A DNA stretch of 64,000 nt from Aliidiomarina haloalkalitolerans (lineage in GTDB: Bacteria; Pseudomonadota; Gammaproteobacteria; Enterobacterales; Alteromonadaceae): assembly GCF_003987315.1 (NCBI RefSeq), contig NZ_PIPI01000007.1, positions 1 through 64,000 of the forward strand. The letters are read 5' to 3'. This document shows, one piece after another, positions 8,689 through 18,063 of the stretch. The translations under genes and the position numbers were made by a program. A model generated the notes under the pieces. That model had not been told where the DNA came from. It worked only from the letters and a program-made list of their open reading frames with translations, and did not search any database. Positions within the stretch are counted from its first letter, which is position 1; each line of letters opens with the position of its first letter.

Positions 8689-9849
8689 TTATTTCATCTG
8701 CGCTGCTCGACGGTAGGCAGTTAATGCCGCGTCGGTTTGGCCGCTTGCACTTAAAGCATCACCAAGTGTGCGATAAGCAATGCGCTCACCTTTCAAGCGT
8801 ATTGCTTGCTGAGCCGCTCGCTCTGCTAATGAATAATCGCCCTCTTGAATGGCTAGGATAGCCAACAACAAGACCCAATTTGGGTGCTCGGGGTGGGCTT
8901 TAATTTGTTTTTCGGTCTCTTCACGGAGCGGAGCCACTTCCCGCCAATCGTTGGCATTGTATAGCAGCAAGTCACTCGCGGTGAGCACATTATGCTGAAT
9001 ACCACGTGCGGCCACTTTTGCGGCAGCGGCACCATAGCCTGATTTCATTAATACATCGAGATACGCTAAACGGACTGGAGTCGATCGACGCAGTTTCTTT
9101 GGCAGCTCTTGCCAACGGGTTTTTAAAGTTGCAGATTCAGCGCCGGCACTGGTGAAATAGGCCCGATAGCAAGCGCGGATATATTCTGCTAACAATGCGC
9201 GTGGCAATGCTTGGCGATTCTCGAGATCCGCAAGTAAACCACGTAAAGTTTGTAGATGACCGTGCTGATACAAGCTGATCGCAGCCGTTCGCAACACCGC
9301 CCTATTTTTGGGTTCGCGCGCTAACAGATCTTTTGCTAACGCGAGCGCTTTGGTTGGATCTTTGGTGTTATCGAGCAAGGCCAGTTGCACGGCTAAATCT
9401 TTGCTGTCACCAAGTTGCGCAAGTTCTAACAAACGTTGTTGCTCCGCTTGGTTATGCACTGCTTGCCAAGCGGTTGCAGCTAATAGGTAGGCGTCTTGCG
9501 GTTGCGGTAAGGCTGGCGCTGCCGCCTCAGCAAGTTTAGCTGCCGTCTCATAATCTTTCAGCAACCAAGCGTGAAGTGCTTGATTGAACTGCTTTTGAGC
9601 TTTACGTTGCTTGCGACCGCGAAACCAGCGCGCGCCCGTTCGCTTGCCTTTAAAGACACTGCGAAAGAGAATCTCAAGTAACCACAGCACAAGCAAACCG
9701 GCGACTAACAGCAGAGCCGCAACGACCAAGCTCATTTCAATAGTATGCGTTGGCGTCATTAAAACGAGGATACCTTGACCACTCGCCCAGGACGGCCCAA
9801 GAATCAGGCCGAGCGCAAAGATAAGTAGGAGAATAATTATTTTAGTCAC
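8689..9849 (-). CDS. hemY: Haem biosynthesis-associated membrane TPR protein HemY
   Basis: This is the gammaproteobacterial HemY (unrelated to protoporphyrinogen oxidase of Gram-positives). It is an inner-membrane protein with TPR repeats thought to organise haem-pathway enzymes. The product is 386 aa with two N-terminal membrane helices (about residues 2-22 and 38-62), a basic stretch, then alpha-helical TPR-like repeats to the end (for example residues 320-386, with two clear repeats). It starts 4 bases after hemDX and ends 8 bases before tamA. Its exact biochemical role is unsettled in the literature. Confidence 0.9.
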   Translation of the reverse strand: MTKIIILLLIFALGLILGPSWASGQGILVLMTPTHTIEMSLVVAALLLVAGLLVLWLLEILFRSVFKGKRTGARWFRGRKQRKAQKQFNQALHAWLLKDYETAAKLAEAAAPALPQPQDAYLLAATAWQAVHNQAEQQRLLELAQLGDSKDLAVQLALLDNTKDPTKALALAKDLLAREPKNRAVLRTAAISLYQHGHLQTLRGLLADLENRQALPRALLAEYIRACYRAYFTSAGAESATLKTRWQELPKKLRRSTPVRLAYLDVLMKSGYGAAAAKVAARGIQHNVLTASDLLLYNANDWREVAPLREETEKQIKAHPEHPNWVLLLAILAIQEGDYSLAERAAQQAIRLKGERIAYRTLGDALSASGQTDAALTAYRRAAQMK

Positions 9850-9853
9850 GGAG

Positions 9854-11797
9854 TTATTGTCCTCCGTTCGCTGAACGCTGCTCGCGCATCTCGTTCACCA
9901 AGTCGCGAAGCATGGCATGCGATAACAGCCGATTTGGATAGTCAGGCTCAATCGATAATTCTAACAGTGCAACTATTTCCGCGCGGAACTGCACCACGCT
10001 GCTTTGTTCGGTGGCAAAGTATTGGTCAATGTAATGCAAAACTTCCGTCAAGGTCGCCTGATAGTACTCTTGATGGTGATTTAAAGCGGCTTGCTGAGCT
10101 ATCTGTAACTGCAGCTCAATGCGGCCAAACAACAAAGCACGCTGATCACTGTCAAGATGCATCGGCAGCCCATCGTGGCGGCGAACTTTAATCAAATCGC
10201 TGCTAAATGAGTCCCAAGCAGAGGCGATGTTTTGGCGCCAATTACTTAATTCGCTGCGATCGTCGCTTTGTTTCTCGGCTTCTGGCTGCAATGACGTGAC
10301 TAACGGTAATTCACGAACTGCGGTTTGCAAACGCAAAAGCTGCATCACAATGGCCTGAGTATTCACTTCTGGTAATTCATTCAAGAGTTCTTGGTCATTG
10401 CGCAGTTGGCGAATGACTAATTGATAGGTTTCTGGGTTTGACTCGGTCAACACAGACTCAGCCTGAGCTAGCAAAGCGATAGCCGTATTACGCTGATAGT
10501 CGAAGTTTAAACGTTGAATGGCTAAGTTGACTAACTCGTAAGCTTCTAAAACTGGGCCCTGTGCGCCGTGCCGTAATTCTGAGGCGCGCAATTGTTCGTG
10601 CATACGCGTGAGCTGCCGTGCCATTTGGCTTTGCCCTTCTTGCACTGTCGCAAGGGCATCTTCGTGACGCGCCGCTAGGCGTTCTAAAGAGCGCTCTCGT
10701 GCTGCTCGCTCGCTATCAAGGCGGTCATTCACTAACTCACGAATCCGCTCGACTTCGGCTTCAATCATTGCCGGATCTTGTGCCGGTGTTGACGACGTCG
10801 CAACCTCAGCACTGGTTAAGCGTTGGTTTACTGCATCGATATCTGCCTGCGTGGCGGCATTGAACGAGCGCTGTTGTTGCCACACCCACCAACCACCAGC
10901 GGCTAGAACGGCAAGCGAAACCACAATCAGAACTAAGAATACCCGGGTAAAAATGTTACTCGACTGGCTCTTGCGGGGTGATTCTGTTGTCGCGGGCGTT
11001 GTTTCTTTTTCAGTGTTCATAGCGGTTTTGACCTTCGGTTCAATAGATGGCAGCGTCAATAGGGTTTTTACAAGGGCTGAAGGTAGCGCGGAGCGAGCTT
11101 CATGAATTTGCGCTGCGGCAACCTTAAATTCGCTAATCTGTTCAGCAATCCGCCCCGTTGGCACAATCCAATGGCAATTGCGCGCCCATTCCTGACCCGC
11201 TGTGCTCAATGCTTGAAAGAATAGTTTGGCTTGCTCTGCACTGGAAACCATAATCACAGTCACATGCTGGTGCCAGTCTTGTTCGGCTGTTGTGACTTCG
11301 TCGGTGGTGGGTAGACGCCGATAACAGGCACATATTTTAACTTCTGCGCCACGTGAGCGTAACGCTTCTGGCAGCAGGTCGCGGCCATTTTCGCCGGTAA
11401 TAAGTAGCCATTTTTGGCCTTCAAGCTGTTCGAGCTCTGCGAATTCAAGTAAAGCTTCGGAGTTGTGTTCACCTGCAGGCCAACTGATGGGTTGTTGTGC
11501 TAAGGGGCTCAATGCTTCTGCTGTACCCGGACCCACGGTGAAGTAGGCACGCGCCTGCGGCCAGTTAAGCTGGGGATCTTGTAACTGGGAATGGAACTCG
11601 CGTGCGGCATTCGGACTAATGACAATAACACCGTCCCAATGCTCGGCAACTAGCGCTGTGAGTTCATCCTTAGCGATAGTAACGGGCTCAATCGCGACAA
11701 CCGCATGTCGGTATACCGGATAGCCATGGTCGCGCAGCTCCAGCTCGAGAGGATCTGCGTGTTGATCGGGACGAACTAATAACACTCCAGGACGCAT
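9854..11797 (-). CDS. hemD: HemD-HemX fusion: uroporphyrinogen-III synthase with HemX membrane domain
   Basis: One reading frame joins two proteins that are separate in E. coli. Residues 1 to about 245 are HemD (VLLVRPDQ, VISPNAAREF, FTVGPGTAEAL, LLITGENGRDLL, VMVSSAEQAKLF-like segments), which cyclises hydroxymethylbilane to uroporphyrinogen III. After a linker near residue 265 comes a HemX-like part: one transmembrane helix (about 285-308), a coiled coil rich in Glu/Arg, and a helical domain. An internal Met in the linker (MNTEKETTP, near base 11020) would match a separate HemX start, with only a weak GAAGG upstream. I chose the ATG at 11797, 6 bases after ACGGAG; a GTG at 11818 is also in frame. 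hemC ends 56 bases upstream. Confidence 0.9.
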   Translation of the reverse strand: MRPGVLLVRPDQHADPLELELRDHGYPVYRHAVVAIEPVTIAKDELTALVAEHWDGVIVISPNAAREFHSQLQDPQLNWPQARAYFTVGPGTAEALSPLAQQPISWPAGEHNSEALLEFAELEQLEGQKWLLITGENGRDLLPEALRSRGAEVKICACYRRLPTTDEVTTAEQDWHQHVTVIMVSSAEQAKLFFQALSTAGQEWARNCHWIVPTGRIAEQISEFKVAAAQIHEARSALPSALVKTLLTLPSIEPKVKTAMNTEKETTPATTESPRKSQSSNIFTRVFLVLIVVSLAVLAAGGWWVWQQQRSFNAATQADIDAVNQRLTSAEVATSSTPAQDPAMIEAEVERIRELVNDRLDSERAARERSLERLAARHEDALATVQEGQSQMARQLTRMHEQLRASELRHGAQGPVLEAYELVNLAIQRLNFDYQRNTAIALLAQAESVLTESNPETYQLVIRQLRNDQELLNELPEVNTQAIVMQLLRLQTAVRELPLVTSLQPEAEKQSDDRSELSNWRQNIASAWDSFSSDLIKVRRHDGLPMHLDSDQRALLFGRIELQLQIAQQAALNHHQEYYQATLTEVLHYIDQYFATEQSSVVQFRAEIVALLELSIEPDYPNRLLSHAMLRDLVNEMREQRSANGGQ

Positions 11798-11853
11798 GCG
11801 AATCTCCGTTGCACTCACTTTATTGCCTAGTCTAGCATGCCCCTTAAGGCATG

Positions 11854-12792
11854 TTATTCAGCGTCTGCGTACACTTTCGCTAAAATTTCACCGGCCCCAG
11901 CGGCAAGTAATTGTTCAGCTAAGTTAATACCAAGCGTTTCCGCTGCACTTGCAGGGCCGCTGACTTCGTCGCGAAGAACGCGAGCACCGTCAGGGTCACC
12001 AACGAGTCCGCGCAAGTAGACTTGGCCGTCTTTCAATTCCGCATAAGCACCAATTGGCACTTGGCAACCACCCTGTAAGCGGCGATTCATCGCGCGCTCA
12101 GCGTTCACGCAGGTGCGTGTCGCTGGATCCTCAAGAGGCTGCAAAAGCTGTTTGACGCGCGCATCATCACTGCGGCACTCAATGCCGAGTGCGCCCTGAC
12201 CATTCGCTGGTAGTGATTCTTCAGGGCTTAGTAAATAGCGAATACGGTCTGCTAACTCTAAACGCTTCAAGCCCGATGCTGCAAGGATGATTGCACCGAA
12301 CTCACCTTCGTCTAATTTTCGCAAACGAGTTTGTACGTTACCGCGTAAGTCTTTGATAACTAACTGCGGAAATTGTTCCGCAATTTGGCAGCGACGGCGC
12401 AAGCTGCAGGTTCCAACGATACTCCCTGCAGGCATGTCGGCCAGTGTCGCATAGTCGTTCGACACAAAGGCGTCACGAGGGTCTTCCCGCTCACAAATAA
12501 CGGCTAGCTCGAGGCCTTCAGGAAATTCGACCGGCACGTCTTTCATTGAGTGCACAGCGATATCTGCATGTCCCTCAAGCATGGCAACTTCAAGCTCTTT
12601 GACAAATAAGCCTTTACCACCAATTTTTGCCAAAGGCGTGTCGAGAATCACGTCGCCGCGGGTGCTCATTGGCAGCAGTTTGACCTGCAGACCTGGGTGC
12701 AGCGACTCTAAACGCGCTTTAATATGCTCAGCTTGCCATAAGGCAAGGGCACTTTTACGAGTGGCAATGGTGAGGGTATTCGCTTGGCTCAT
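11854..12792 (-). CDS. hemC: Porphobilinogen deaminase (hydroxymethylbilane synthase)
   Basis: HemC polymerises four porphobilinogen units into hydroxymethylbilane, the substrate of HemD encoded next. The product is 312 aa from the ATG at 12792 ([20 protein letters not shown]), which matches the family N-terminus. Diagnostic segments include [60 protein letters not shown], and EGGCQVPIG-like [13 protein letters not shown], which holds the Cys for the dipyrromethane cofactor. A weaker in-frame ATG lies at 12810. In E. coli cyaA is divergent from hemC; here cyaY lies directly upstream on the same strand. Confidence 0.95.
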   Translation of the reverse strand: MSQANTLTIATRKSALALWQAEHIKARLESLHPGLQVKLLPMSTRGDVILDTPLAKIGGKGLFVKELEVAMLEGHADIAVHSMKDVPVEFPEGLELAVICEREDPRDAFVSNDYATLADMPAGSIVGTCSLRRRCQIAEQFPQLVIKDLRGNVQTRLRKLDEGEFGAIILAASGLKRLELADRIRYLLSPEESLPANGQGALGIECRSDDARVKQLLQPLEDPATRTCVNAERAMNRRLQGGCQVPIGAYAELKDGQVYLRGLVGDPDGARVLRDEVSGPASAAETLGINLAEQLLAAGAGEILAKVYADAE

Positions 12793-12877
12793 TACTAGTT
12801 TACCTTTCATCCTGAGGTTGTGCGTGAACGCGATACTGAGATCGCAGCGCCCGTGAAGCACGGTTGCTGCAACACGA

Positions 12878-13201
12878 TTAAGGAGGCGTCAACTTAACAG
12901 CTGTTCCGGCTTGCTTTGTGGCTGCATCGGAGAGCAATGCCCAAAGCTCACTGCCAAAACGATTATCGATCCACTGACCGTCTCGGTACTCAAAGTGGTG
13001 ACCGTTTTCACGGGTCGCAACCCAAATTTGGTGTAACGGCTCTTGCTTGTTAATGATGATGACCGTCTGATTAGGAAAAATCAGTTCCAGAATTCCGCTG
13101 GCAGATTCAAAATCAATGTCAACGTGTTCAAGTGCCTCAACAGCTTCTTCAATGTGAAGTAAGACGTCATCGGCGAGTTGGTGGTATTCATGGTCTTGCA
13201 T
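12878..13201 (-). CDS. cyaY: Frataxin-like iron-binding protein CyaY
   Basis: CyaY binds iron and modulates Fe-S cluster assembly on IscS/IscU. The product is 107 aa, the usual length, with the acidic first helix ([16 protein letters not shown]), the beta sheet with [16 protein letters not shown], and the ending of the frataxin fold. It is divergent from lptM, as in E. coli, and is the first gene of a same-strand run leading into hemC after an 85-base gap. No terminator is visible in that gap, so cotranscription with the haem genes is possible. Confidence 0.93.
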   Translation of the reverse strand: MQDHEYHQLADDVLLHIEEAVEALEHVDIDFESASGILELIFPNQTVIIINKQEPLHQIWVATRENGHHFEYRDGQWIDNRFGSELWALLSDAATKQAGTAVKLTPP

Positions 13202-13279
13202 GCACGACTCCTAACGGGTGACAAATTGGCACGTGAATGCGATTATAAGGAACTTTCAAGCTCAAGTGTAACGTGACTT

Positions 13280-13444
13280 ATGAGAAAACGCACGAGAACC
13301 CCAAAATGGGCAGTGGTTTTAGTAATGCTTTACGGTATTTTTCTAGTGGGTTGTGGCCAAAAAGGTCCATTACACCTGCCGGAACCTGCTGAAAAAAACG
13401 CACCAGCTGAATCCAATTTGTCAGTGTATCGTACTGATAGTTAA
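13280..13444 (+). CDS. lptM: Small lipoprotein LptM (YifL)
   Basis: A 54-codon gene. A Lys/Arg-rich start and a hydrophobic stretch lead to the lipobox LVGC (Cys25), followed by the family signature GQKGPLHLPEP. LptM, formerly YifL, is an outer-membrane lipoprotein that binds LptD and helps its maturation in lipopolysaccharide transport. The position between cyaY (divergent) and lysA/dapF is the conserved gammaproteobacterial place. There is no strong ribosome site. Family assignment is confident from motif, size and neighbours. Confidence 0.92.
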   Translation: MRKRTRTPKWAVVLVMLYGIFLVGCGQKGPLHLPEPAEKNAPAESNLSVYRTDS

Positions 13445-13516
13445 GTAAAAGAACGTTTACGTTCGCAGTCATATTGAAGATGACTTGTTGAACAAGTCAG
13501 GCAGAATAGGTAATCC

Positions 13517-14767
13517 ATGTCAGAGTTTCAGGAAAAAAATGGCGTACTCCATGTGGAAGATATTTCTTTAGAGAAAATCGCTGAGACATATCAAACCCCA
13601 TGCTACGTTTATTCAAAGCATGCAATTATTCGCAATTGGCAAGCGTTCCAGCATGCACTGCCAGCGCCTCATCGCGCCTTTTATGCAGTGAAAGCCAACA
13701 GTAATTTGGCAATCTTGCAGGTTCTTGCCGAACAAGGCGCGGGCTTTGATGTTGTCTCTGGCGGTGAAATTGCGCGTGTCCTGCGAGCAGGCGGCAAAGC
13801 GCAAGACATCGTTTTCTCTGGTGTGGCTAAATCGGATGCAGAAATTCGTTATGCGCTTGACGTCGGTATTGGTCAATTTAATGTCGAGTCAGCAGCTGAA
13901 CTCGAGCGCATTAGCGCAATTGCTGCCGAGCTAAAAAAGACCGCACGCATTTCCCTGCGGGTTAATCCCGATGTGGACGCAAAAACCCACCCGTACATTG
14001 CAACCGGCCTAGAAGATAATAAATTCGGTATCCCAATGGCCGAGGCCATCGGCACGTATCAACGTGCAGCAGAATTGCCAGCGCTCGAAGTGGTAGGTGC
14101 AGATTGCCATATTGGCTCACAACTTACCGAAACGCAGCCGTTTCTCGACGCCCTGGAGCGGATGTTGCGGCTGGTCGATGAGCTTGCCGAACACGGCATT
14201 CCCTTGCGTCATATTGATATGGGGGGCGGTTTAGGTGTGACCTATCAAGATGAGCAGCCACCGGCGGTGGCTGACTACATTGCGGCGCTGTTAGCTCGCT
14301 TACAAGATTACCCACACCTCTCTTTGTATCTTGAGCCAGGGCGAGCCATTGTTGCGAATGCGGGGGTACTCCTCACGCGTGTTGAGTATTTAAAGTCGAA
14401 TGGTTTTAAACATTTCATCATGGTCGACGCTGGCATGAATGATTTATTGCGACCATCCTTGTATCAAGCACATCATGATATTGTGAATGTCCGAGCTTCG
14501 GACGCTCCTGTCATTACCGGTGACGTCGTCGGCCCGGTTTGTGAAACCGGCGATTTTCTTGGTCAACAACGAAGCCTCGCGGTTGCCGCAGGAGATTTAC
14601 TTGCAGTGAAGAGCGCGGGCGCTTATGGTTTTGCTATGAGCTCTAATTACAATTCGCGGCCACGACCTCCGGAAGTACTGATTGCAGGTGATCAAAGCTA
14701 CTTAATCCGTGCGCGCGAAACCATGGACGATGTTTGGCGCGGCGAAACGCTAGTGCCGAAAGGATAA
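13517..14767 (+). CDS. lysA: Diaminopimelate decarboxylase
   Basis: LysA is a PLP enzyme that decarboxylates meso-diaminopimelate to L-lysine. The product is 416 aa, typical for the family. It has the fold-III PLP lysine in [10 protein letters not shown] (K59), SGGEI, HIGSQ, DMGGGLG, EPGRAIV, the second active-site segment [10 protein letters not shown], and [13 protein letters not shown]. It is 72 bases after lptM and only 2 bases before dapF, so the last two steps around diaminopimelate are made together. Confidence 0.96.
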   Translation: MSEFQEKNGVLHVEDISLEKIAETYQTPCYVYSKHAIIRNWQAFQHALPAPHRAFYAVKANSNLAILQVLAEQGAGFDVVSGGEIARVLRAGGKAQDIVFSGVAKSDAEIRYALDVGIGQFNVESAAELERISAIAAELKKTARISLRVNPDVDAKTHPYIATGLEDNKFGIPMAEAIGTYQRAAELPALEVVGADCHIGSQLTETQPFLDALERMLRLVDELAEHGIPLRHIDMGGGLGVTYQDEQPPAVADYIAALLARLQDYPHLSLYLEPGRAIVANAGVLLTRVEYLKSNGFKHFIMVDAGMNDLLRPSLYQAHHDIVNVRASDAPVITGDVVGPVCETGDFLGQQRSLAVAAGDLLAVKSAGAYGFAMSSNYNSRPRPPEVLIAGDQSYLIRARETMDDVWRGETLVPKG

Positions 14768-14769
14768 CT

Positions 14770-15597
14770 ATGCTGATTCAGTTTTCGAAAATGCACGGTC
14801 TAGGCAATGATTTTGTCGTCATTGATAACGTGACGCAAAACGTGTTTTTAAGTCGTGAGCAAATTAGTCAACTTGCTGACCGACACCGTGGCATTGGTTT
14901 TGACCAATTACTGATGGTCGAGCCACCGTATGACCCCGATGTTGACTTCCACTATCGCATTTTTAATGCAGACGGGAGTGAAGTGGAACAGTGCGGCAAC
15001 GGTGCGCGTTGCTTCGGGCGCTTTGTGCGTATGAAGGGGCTAACGAATAAAAGTGTGATTCGCGTCAGCACCAAGAAAGGCACTATCCAAATTCGCTTAG
15101 AAGGCGAGAACTTGGTGAATGTCGACATGGGCAAGCCACAGCTAGAACCAAGTAAAATCCCATTTCGTGCGAACAAACAGGAAGTGACTTACATTATGCG
15201 CGCGAATGATCAGACGTTCTTGGTCGGGGCCGTCAGCATGGGGAATCCTCATTGCGTGATGTTAGTGGATGATGTTGCAACAGCGCCGGTTGCCGAAGTG
15301 GGTAAGCTCTTAACCAGTTTCGAACGGTTTCCCGAAGGTGCCAACATTGGTTTTCTGCAGATCATTAACGCTAATGAAGCGAAGCTGCGCGTTTTTGAAC
15401 GCGGTGTTGGGGAAACCCAAGCGTGTGGTACAGGCGCATGTGCCGCTGCAGTTTGGGGCATTATTCAAGATAAATTGGCCTCTCCGGCCAAAATTGAATT
15501 GCCAGGAGGTACCCTGGAAATCACCTGGCAACCCGGTGAAACGCTATGGATGCGCGGTCCGGCAACGCACGTTTACGATGGACAATTGATGTTATGA
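14770..15597 (+). CDS. dapF: Diaminopimelate epimerase
   Basis: DapF is a cofactor-free two-cysteine racemase that converts LL- to meso-diaminopimelate for lysine and peptidoglycan. The product is 275 aa from the ATG at 14770 ([16 protein letters not shown]). Both catalytic cysteines are seen, in EQCGNGARC and [10 protein letters not shown]. The open frame extends upstream into lysA, but the family start and the 2-base spacing to the lysA stop favour this ATG. The stop overlaps the next gene as ATGA. Confidence 0.96.
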   Translation: MLIQFSKMHGLGNDFVVIDNVTQNVFLSREQISQLADRHRGIGFDQLLMVEPPYDPDVDFHYRIFNADGSEVEQCGNGARCFGRFVRMKGLTNKSVIRVSTKKGTIQIRLEGENLVNVDMGKPQLEPSKIPFRANKQEVTYIMRANDQTFLVGAVSMGNPHCVMLVDDVATAPVAEVGKLLTSFERFPEGANIGFLQIINANEAKLRVFERGVGETQACGTGACAAAVWGIIQDKLASPAKIELPGGTLEITWQPGETLWMRGPATHVYDGQLML

Positions 15598-16304
15598 ACA
15601 AAGAAAAACAAATCGCTCAGGAGCTCGACATAAGTGCAATTGATGCGGAGTTGGTGGCTGATTATCTGCGCGCCAACCCAGACTTTTTCGCGCACTACCC
15701 GAACGTGTTGCAGCGCCTAAACTTAAAACATCAACAAGACGGCTCGGTGTCGTTAATTGAGCGGCAGCAGCGGGTTTTGCGCGAAAAAATAACCGCCTTA
15801 GAAGACGAGATTACGGCGTTAATGAGCCAAGCCCAGCGTAACGAAAAAATCTTTCGTGGCTACAGCGAGCTCTACTGTCAGCTATTTAAGTGTGAGTCGC
15901 TCGCAGAAGTTGAAGCTTGTTTGCAAGCGACCTTTCGTGAGCAACTTGGCTTGCCCGAACTGGCATTGAAGTTCTTCGATAGCCCGGTCGCTTTGCCAGA
16001 GCAGTTTACTTTTAGTGCTGACACCCACAAGCAATTACTATCGCGGCGCTTTGAAAGTGACCGTGTCTACCTCGGCCGCTTAACCGCGGAAGAATTAAAG
16101 TTATTGTTCCGTGACGAAGACCAAATCAAGTCCGCAGCTCTTGTGTTGCTTGGTGAGTGCGGTGAGCTTGGGATGTTGGCTATTGGTAGCCGTGACCCAT
16201 TGCACTTTGATCCAACCATGGATTTCCTCCTGATTACCCAATTACAGCATTTACTGGGGGTATTGCTACCCCGTTTGTTACATGAGTCAAGAGAGCAAGA
16301 ATGA
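15594..16304 (+). CDS. DUF484 family protein (YigA type)
   Basis: This is a 236-aa cytoplasmic protein of the DUF484 family, always found between dapF and xerC in related bacteria; its function is not established. It begins with a helical segment containing [17 protein letters not shown], continues through a coiled coil (about residues 60-95), and ends with a GAF-like domain (about 100-230, including [14 protein letters not shown]). The ATG overlaps the dapF stop, and its own stop overlaps the xerC start by four bases, so it is translationally coupled on both sides. Confidence 0.9.
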   Translation: MNKEKQIAQELDISAIDAELVADYLRANPDFFAHYPNVLQRLNLKHQQDGSVSLIERQQRVLREKITALEDEITALMSQAQRNEKIFRGYSELYCQLFKCESLAEVEACLQATFREQLGLPELALKFFDSPVALPEQFTFSADTHKQLLSRRFESDRVYLGRLTAEELKLLFRDEDQIKSAALVLLGECGELGMLAIGSRDPLHFDPTMDFLLITQLQHLLGVLLPRLLHESREQE

Positions 16305-17200
16305 GCGCGCAATTGGGGCAAGAGGTCGAAAAATTTCTTACCCACTTACGCGATGTTCGAGGTTACGCGGCACTCAGCTTGTCGAGTTATGAGCGCCAAT
16401 TAACGCTCATTTGCCGTCAACTCGAAGAAGCCGGAATCAAGACTTGGGCGCAGCTCACGGTCGCCGCTGTTGAAAACTTACTTTTACACTGGCGTCGAGC
16501 AGGTGCTGGCGCCTCGTCAGTTAATCAGCGGTTAGCGGCCCTCCGTAGTTTCTGTGACTTTTTAGTCCAGCAAGGCCAGTTACAGGCGAACCCAGCCAAG
16601 GTTGTGAAAGCACCAAAAGCTGCAAAACGACTGCCGAAGAACCTTGATATCGATGCCGTCATTCAATTATTAGAGATCGACCCAACTGACGAACTCGCTA
16701 TACGTGACCGCGCCATGTTTGAATTGCTCTATAGCAGTGGTTTGCGGTTAGCGGAATTAGTGTCCTTGAATGTGGCGGATATTCAGCCTGATCGCGAGCT
16801 TCGGGTAACCGGTAAAGGCAGTAAAACCCGTATCGTACCGTATGGCAAAGAAGCCGCGCAGTGGCTTGAGCGTTGGTTGCAAGTACGGCAAACGTGGGCG
16901 GGGGCAGCTCAGAGTGCATTATTTCTGAGTAAGCAGCAGCGCCGTTTGAGTGACCGTTCGGTGCAGCAGCGCTTAAAAAAATGGGGTATTCAGCAAGGTT
17001 TATTTGAGAATATTCATCCCCACAAGTTGCGTCACAGCTTTGCCACCCATATGTTAGAAACAAGCCAAGACTTGCGTGCCGTGCAAGAAATGCTAGGGCA
17101 TGCAAATTTAAGCACCACGCAAATTTACACCCATTTAGATTTTCAGCGTTTAGCCGCTGTTTATGACTCAGCGCATCCGCGCGCCAAGCGCAAATCTTAA
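16301..17200 (+). CDS. xerC: Tyrosine recombinase XerC
   Basis: XerC works with XerD at dif to resolve chromosome dimers at FtsK. The product is 299 aa with an N-terminal SAM-like core-binding domain (about 5-95) and a C-terminal catalytic domain. The catalytic residues are visible: Arg in SSGLRLAELVSL, Lys in GKGSKTR, HKLRHSFATH, LGHANLSTTQIYTH with the nucleophile Tyr. The conserved dapF-DUF484-xerC-yigB-uvrD order identifies it as XerC rather than XerD or a mobile integrase. Confidence 0.96.
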   Translation: MSAQLGQEVEKFLTHLRDVRGYAALSLSSYERQLTLICRQLEEAGIKTWAQLTVAAVENLLLHWRRAGAGASSVNQRLAALRSFCDFLVQQGQLQANPAKVVKAPKAAKRLPKNLDIDAVIQLLEIDPTDELAIRDRAMFELLYSSGLRLAELVSLNVADIQPDRELRVTGKGSKTRIVPYGKEAAQWLERWLQVRQTWAGAAQSALFLSKQQRRLSDRSVQQRLKKWGIQQGLFENIHPHKLRHSFATHMLETSQDLRAVQEMLGHANLSTTQIYTHLDFQRLAAVYDSAHPRAKRKS

Positions 17201-17231
17201 TTTAATTTATTTAAATAACTGAAAGGTCGTT

Positions 17232-17948
17232 ATGTGGCAGTTTTATCGTCGGTTACAGCCGTTCTCTGTAATTAGTTTTGATTTAGACGACACACTTTAC
17301 AATAACAAACCCATTATGACGCATGCCGAGCAGCATATCGCCGAGTACATCGGCCAACGCGTGCCGGCGGTCAGCCATATGAACGCAGCGGATTGGCGAC
17401 AATTGCGTGAACAAGTGGCGGGTCGTAATCGTGAGTTGGCCAGTGACATGACGGCCCTGCGCGAAGCTGCCGTCATTGATGGTCTGCGGCAATTCGGAAC
17501 TGAGCCCACACAAGCTTTGGTTGACGACATCATGGAAGAATTTCTCAATGTGCGTAACCAAGTCACGATCGATGAGCACGTGCACCAATTGCTCGCACGA
17601 TTAGCAACCCAGTATGCACTCGTTGCGGTTAGTAATGGCAATGCGGATATTCAGCGCATTGGTTTAGGCCAATACTTTCAAGCGGCTTGGCGCCCAGGCC
17701 AAGGGTTGCGCGGGAAACCGTTTACGGACATGTTTGCGGCGGTTCACGATCGCTTTAGTTTGCAGCGCCCGTCGCAAATTTTGCACATTGGCGACCACCC
17801 GGTCAGTGATGTTGAAGGTGCACTCGGCTTTGGTGCGCAAGTCGTTTGGTACAGTCCAACGGACGCTGCAGCAGACACAAAACAAACCACCCGACTGCCA
17901 ACGGCGCGAATTGAAGATCTGCAAGCACTGGCAGACTTATTGCGCTAA
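17232..17948 (+). CDS. yigB: HAD-family phosphatase, YigB type
   Basis: This is a 238-aa HAD hydrolase. In E. coli, YigB dephosphorylates 5-amino-6-ribitylamino-uracil phosphate (riboflavin pathway) and FMN. Motif I SFDLDDTLYNN is at about 17-27, motif II is VAVSNGN, the Lys of motif III is near GLRGKPFTDM, and motif IV is HIGDHPVSDVEGA. An AAAGG ribosome site lies 6 bases before the ATG. The position between xerC and uvrD is conserved. Confidence 0.9.
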   Translation: MWQFYRRLQPFSVISFDLDDTLYNNKPIMTHAEQHIAEYIGQRVPAVSHMNAADWRQLREQVAGRNRELASDMTALREAAVIDGLRQFGTEPTQALVDDIMEEFLNVRNQVTIDEHVHQLLARLATQYALVAVSNGNADIQRIGLGQYFQAAWRPGQGLRGKPFTDMFAAVHDRFSLQRPSQILHIGDHPVSDVEGALGFGAQVVWYSPTDAAADTKQTTRLPTARIEDLQALADLLR

Positions 17949-17994
17949 TCAAATGCTAAACATGTGTTGACCGCGTAAGAACAGCGCGCTGAAA

Positions 17995-18023
17995 TTGATT
18001 ACTGGTTTTTTGTACAGTATCAT
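17995..18023 (+). promoter_or_regulatory. uvrD promoter with LexA (SOS) box in its spacer
   Basis: TTGATT (17995-18000) and TATCAT (18018-18023) are separated by 17 bp. The spacer holds CTGG-TTTTTTGT-ACAG (18002-18017), flanked as TACTGG...ACAGTA. This differs from the LexA consensus CTGT-N8-ACAG by one core base. The operator lies exactly between the -35 and -10, where LexA would block RNA polymerase. uvrD of E. coli is a known SOS gene. Confidence 0.8.
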
Positions 18024-18063
18024 GATGCGTTAAACGCAATCCTTTTTGACTCCGGAGAACTGA

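Noticed and set aside
16301-17200. Tyrosine recombinase as a sign of a mobile element
   Set aside because: Its place in dapF-DUF484-xerC-yigB-uvrD and its sequence show housekeeping XerC.
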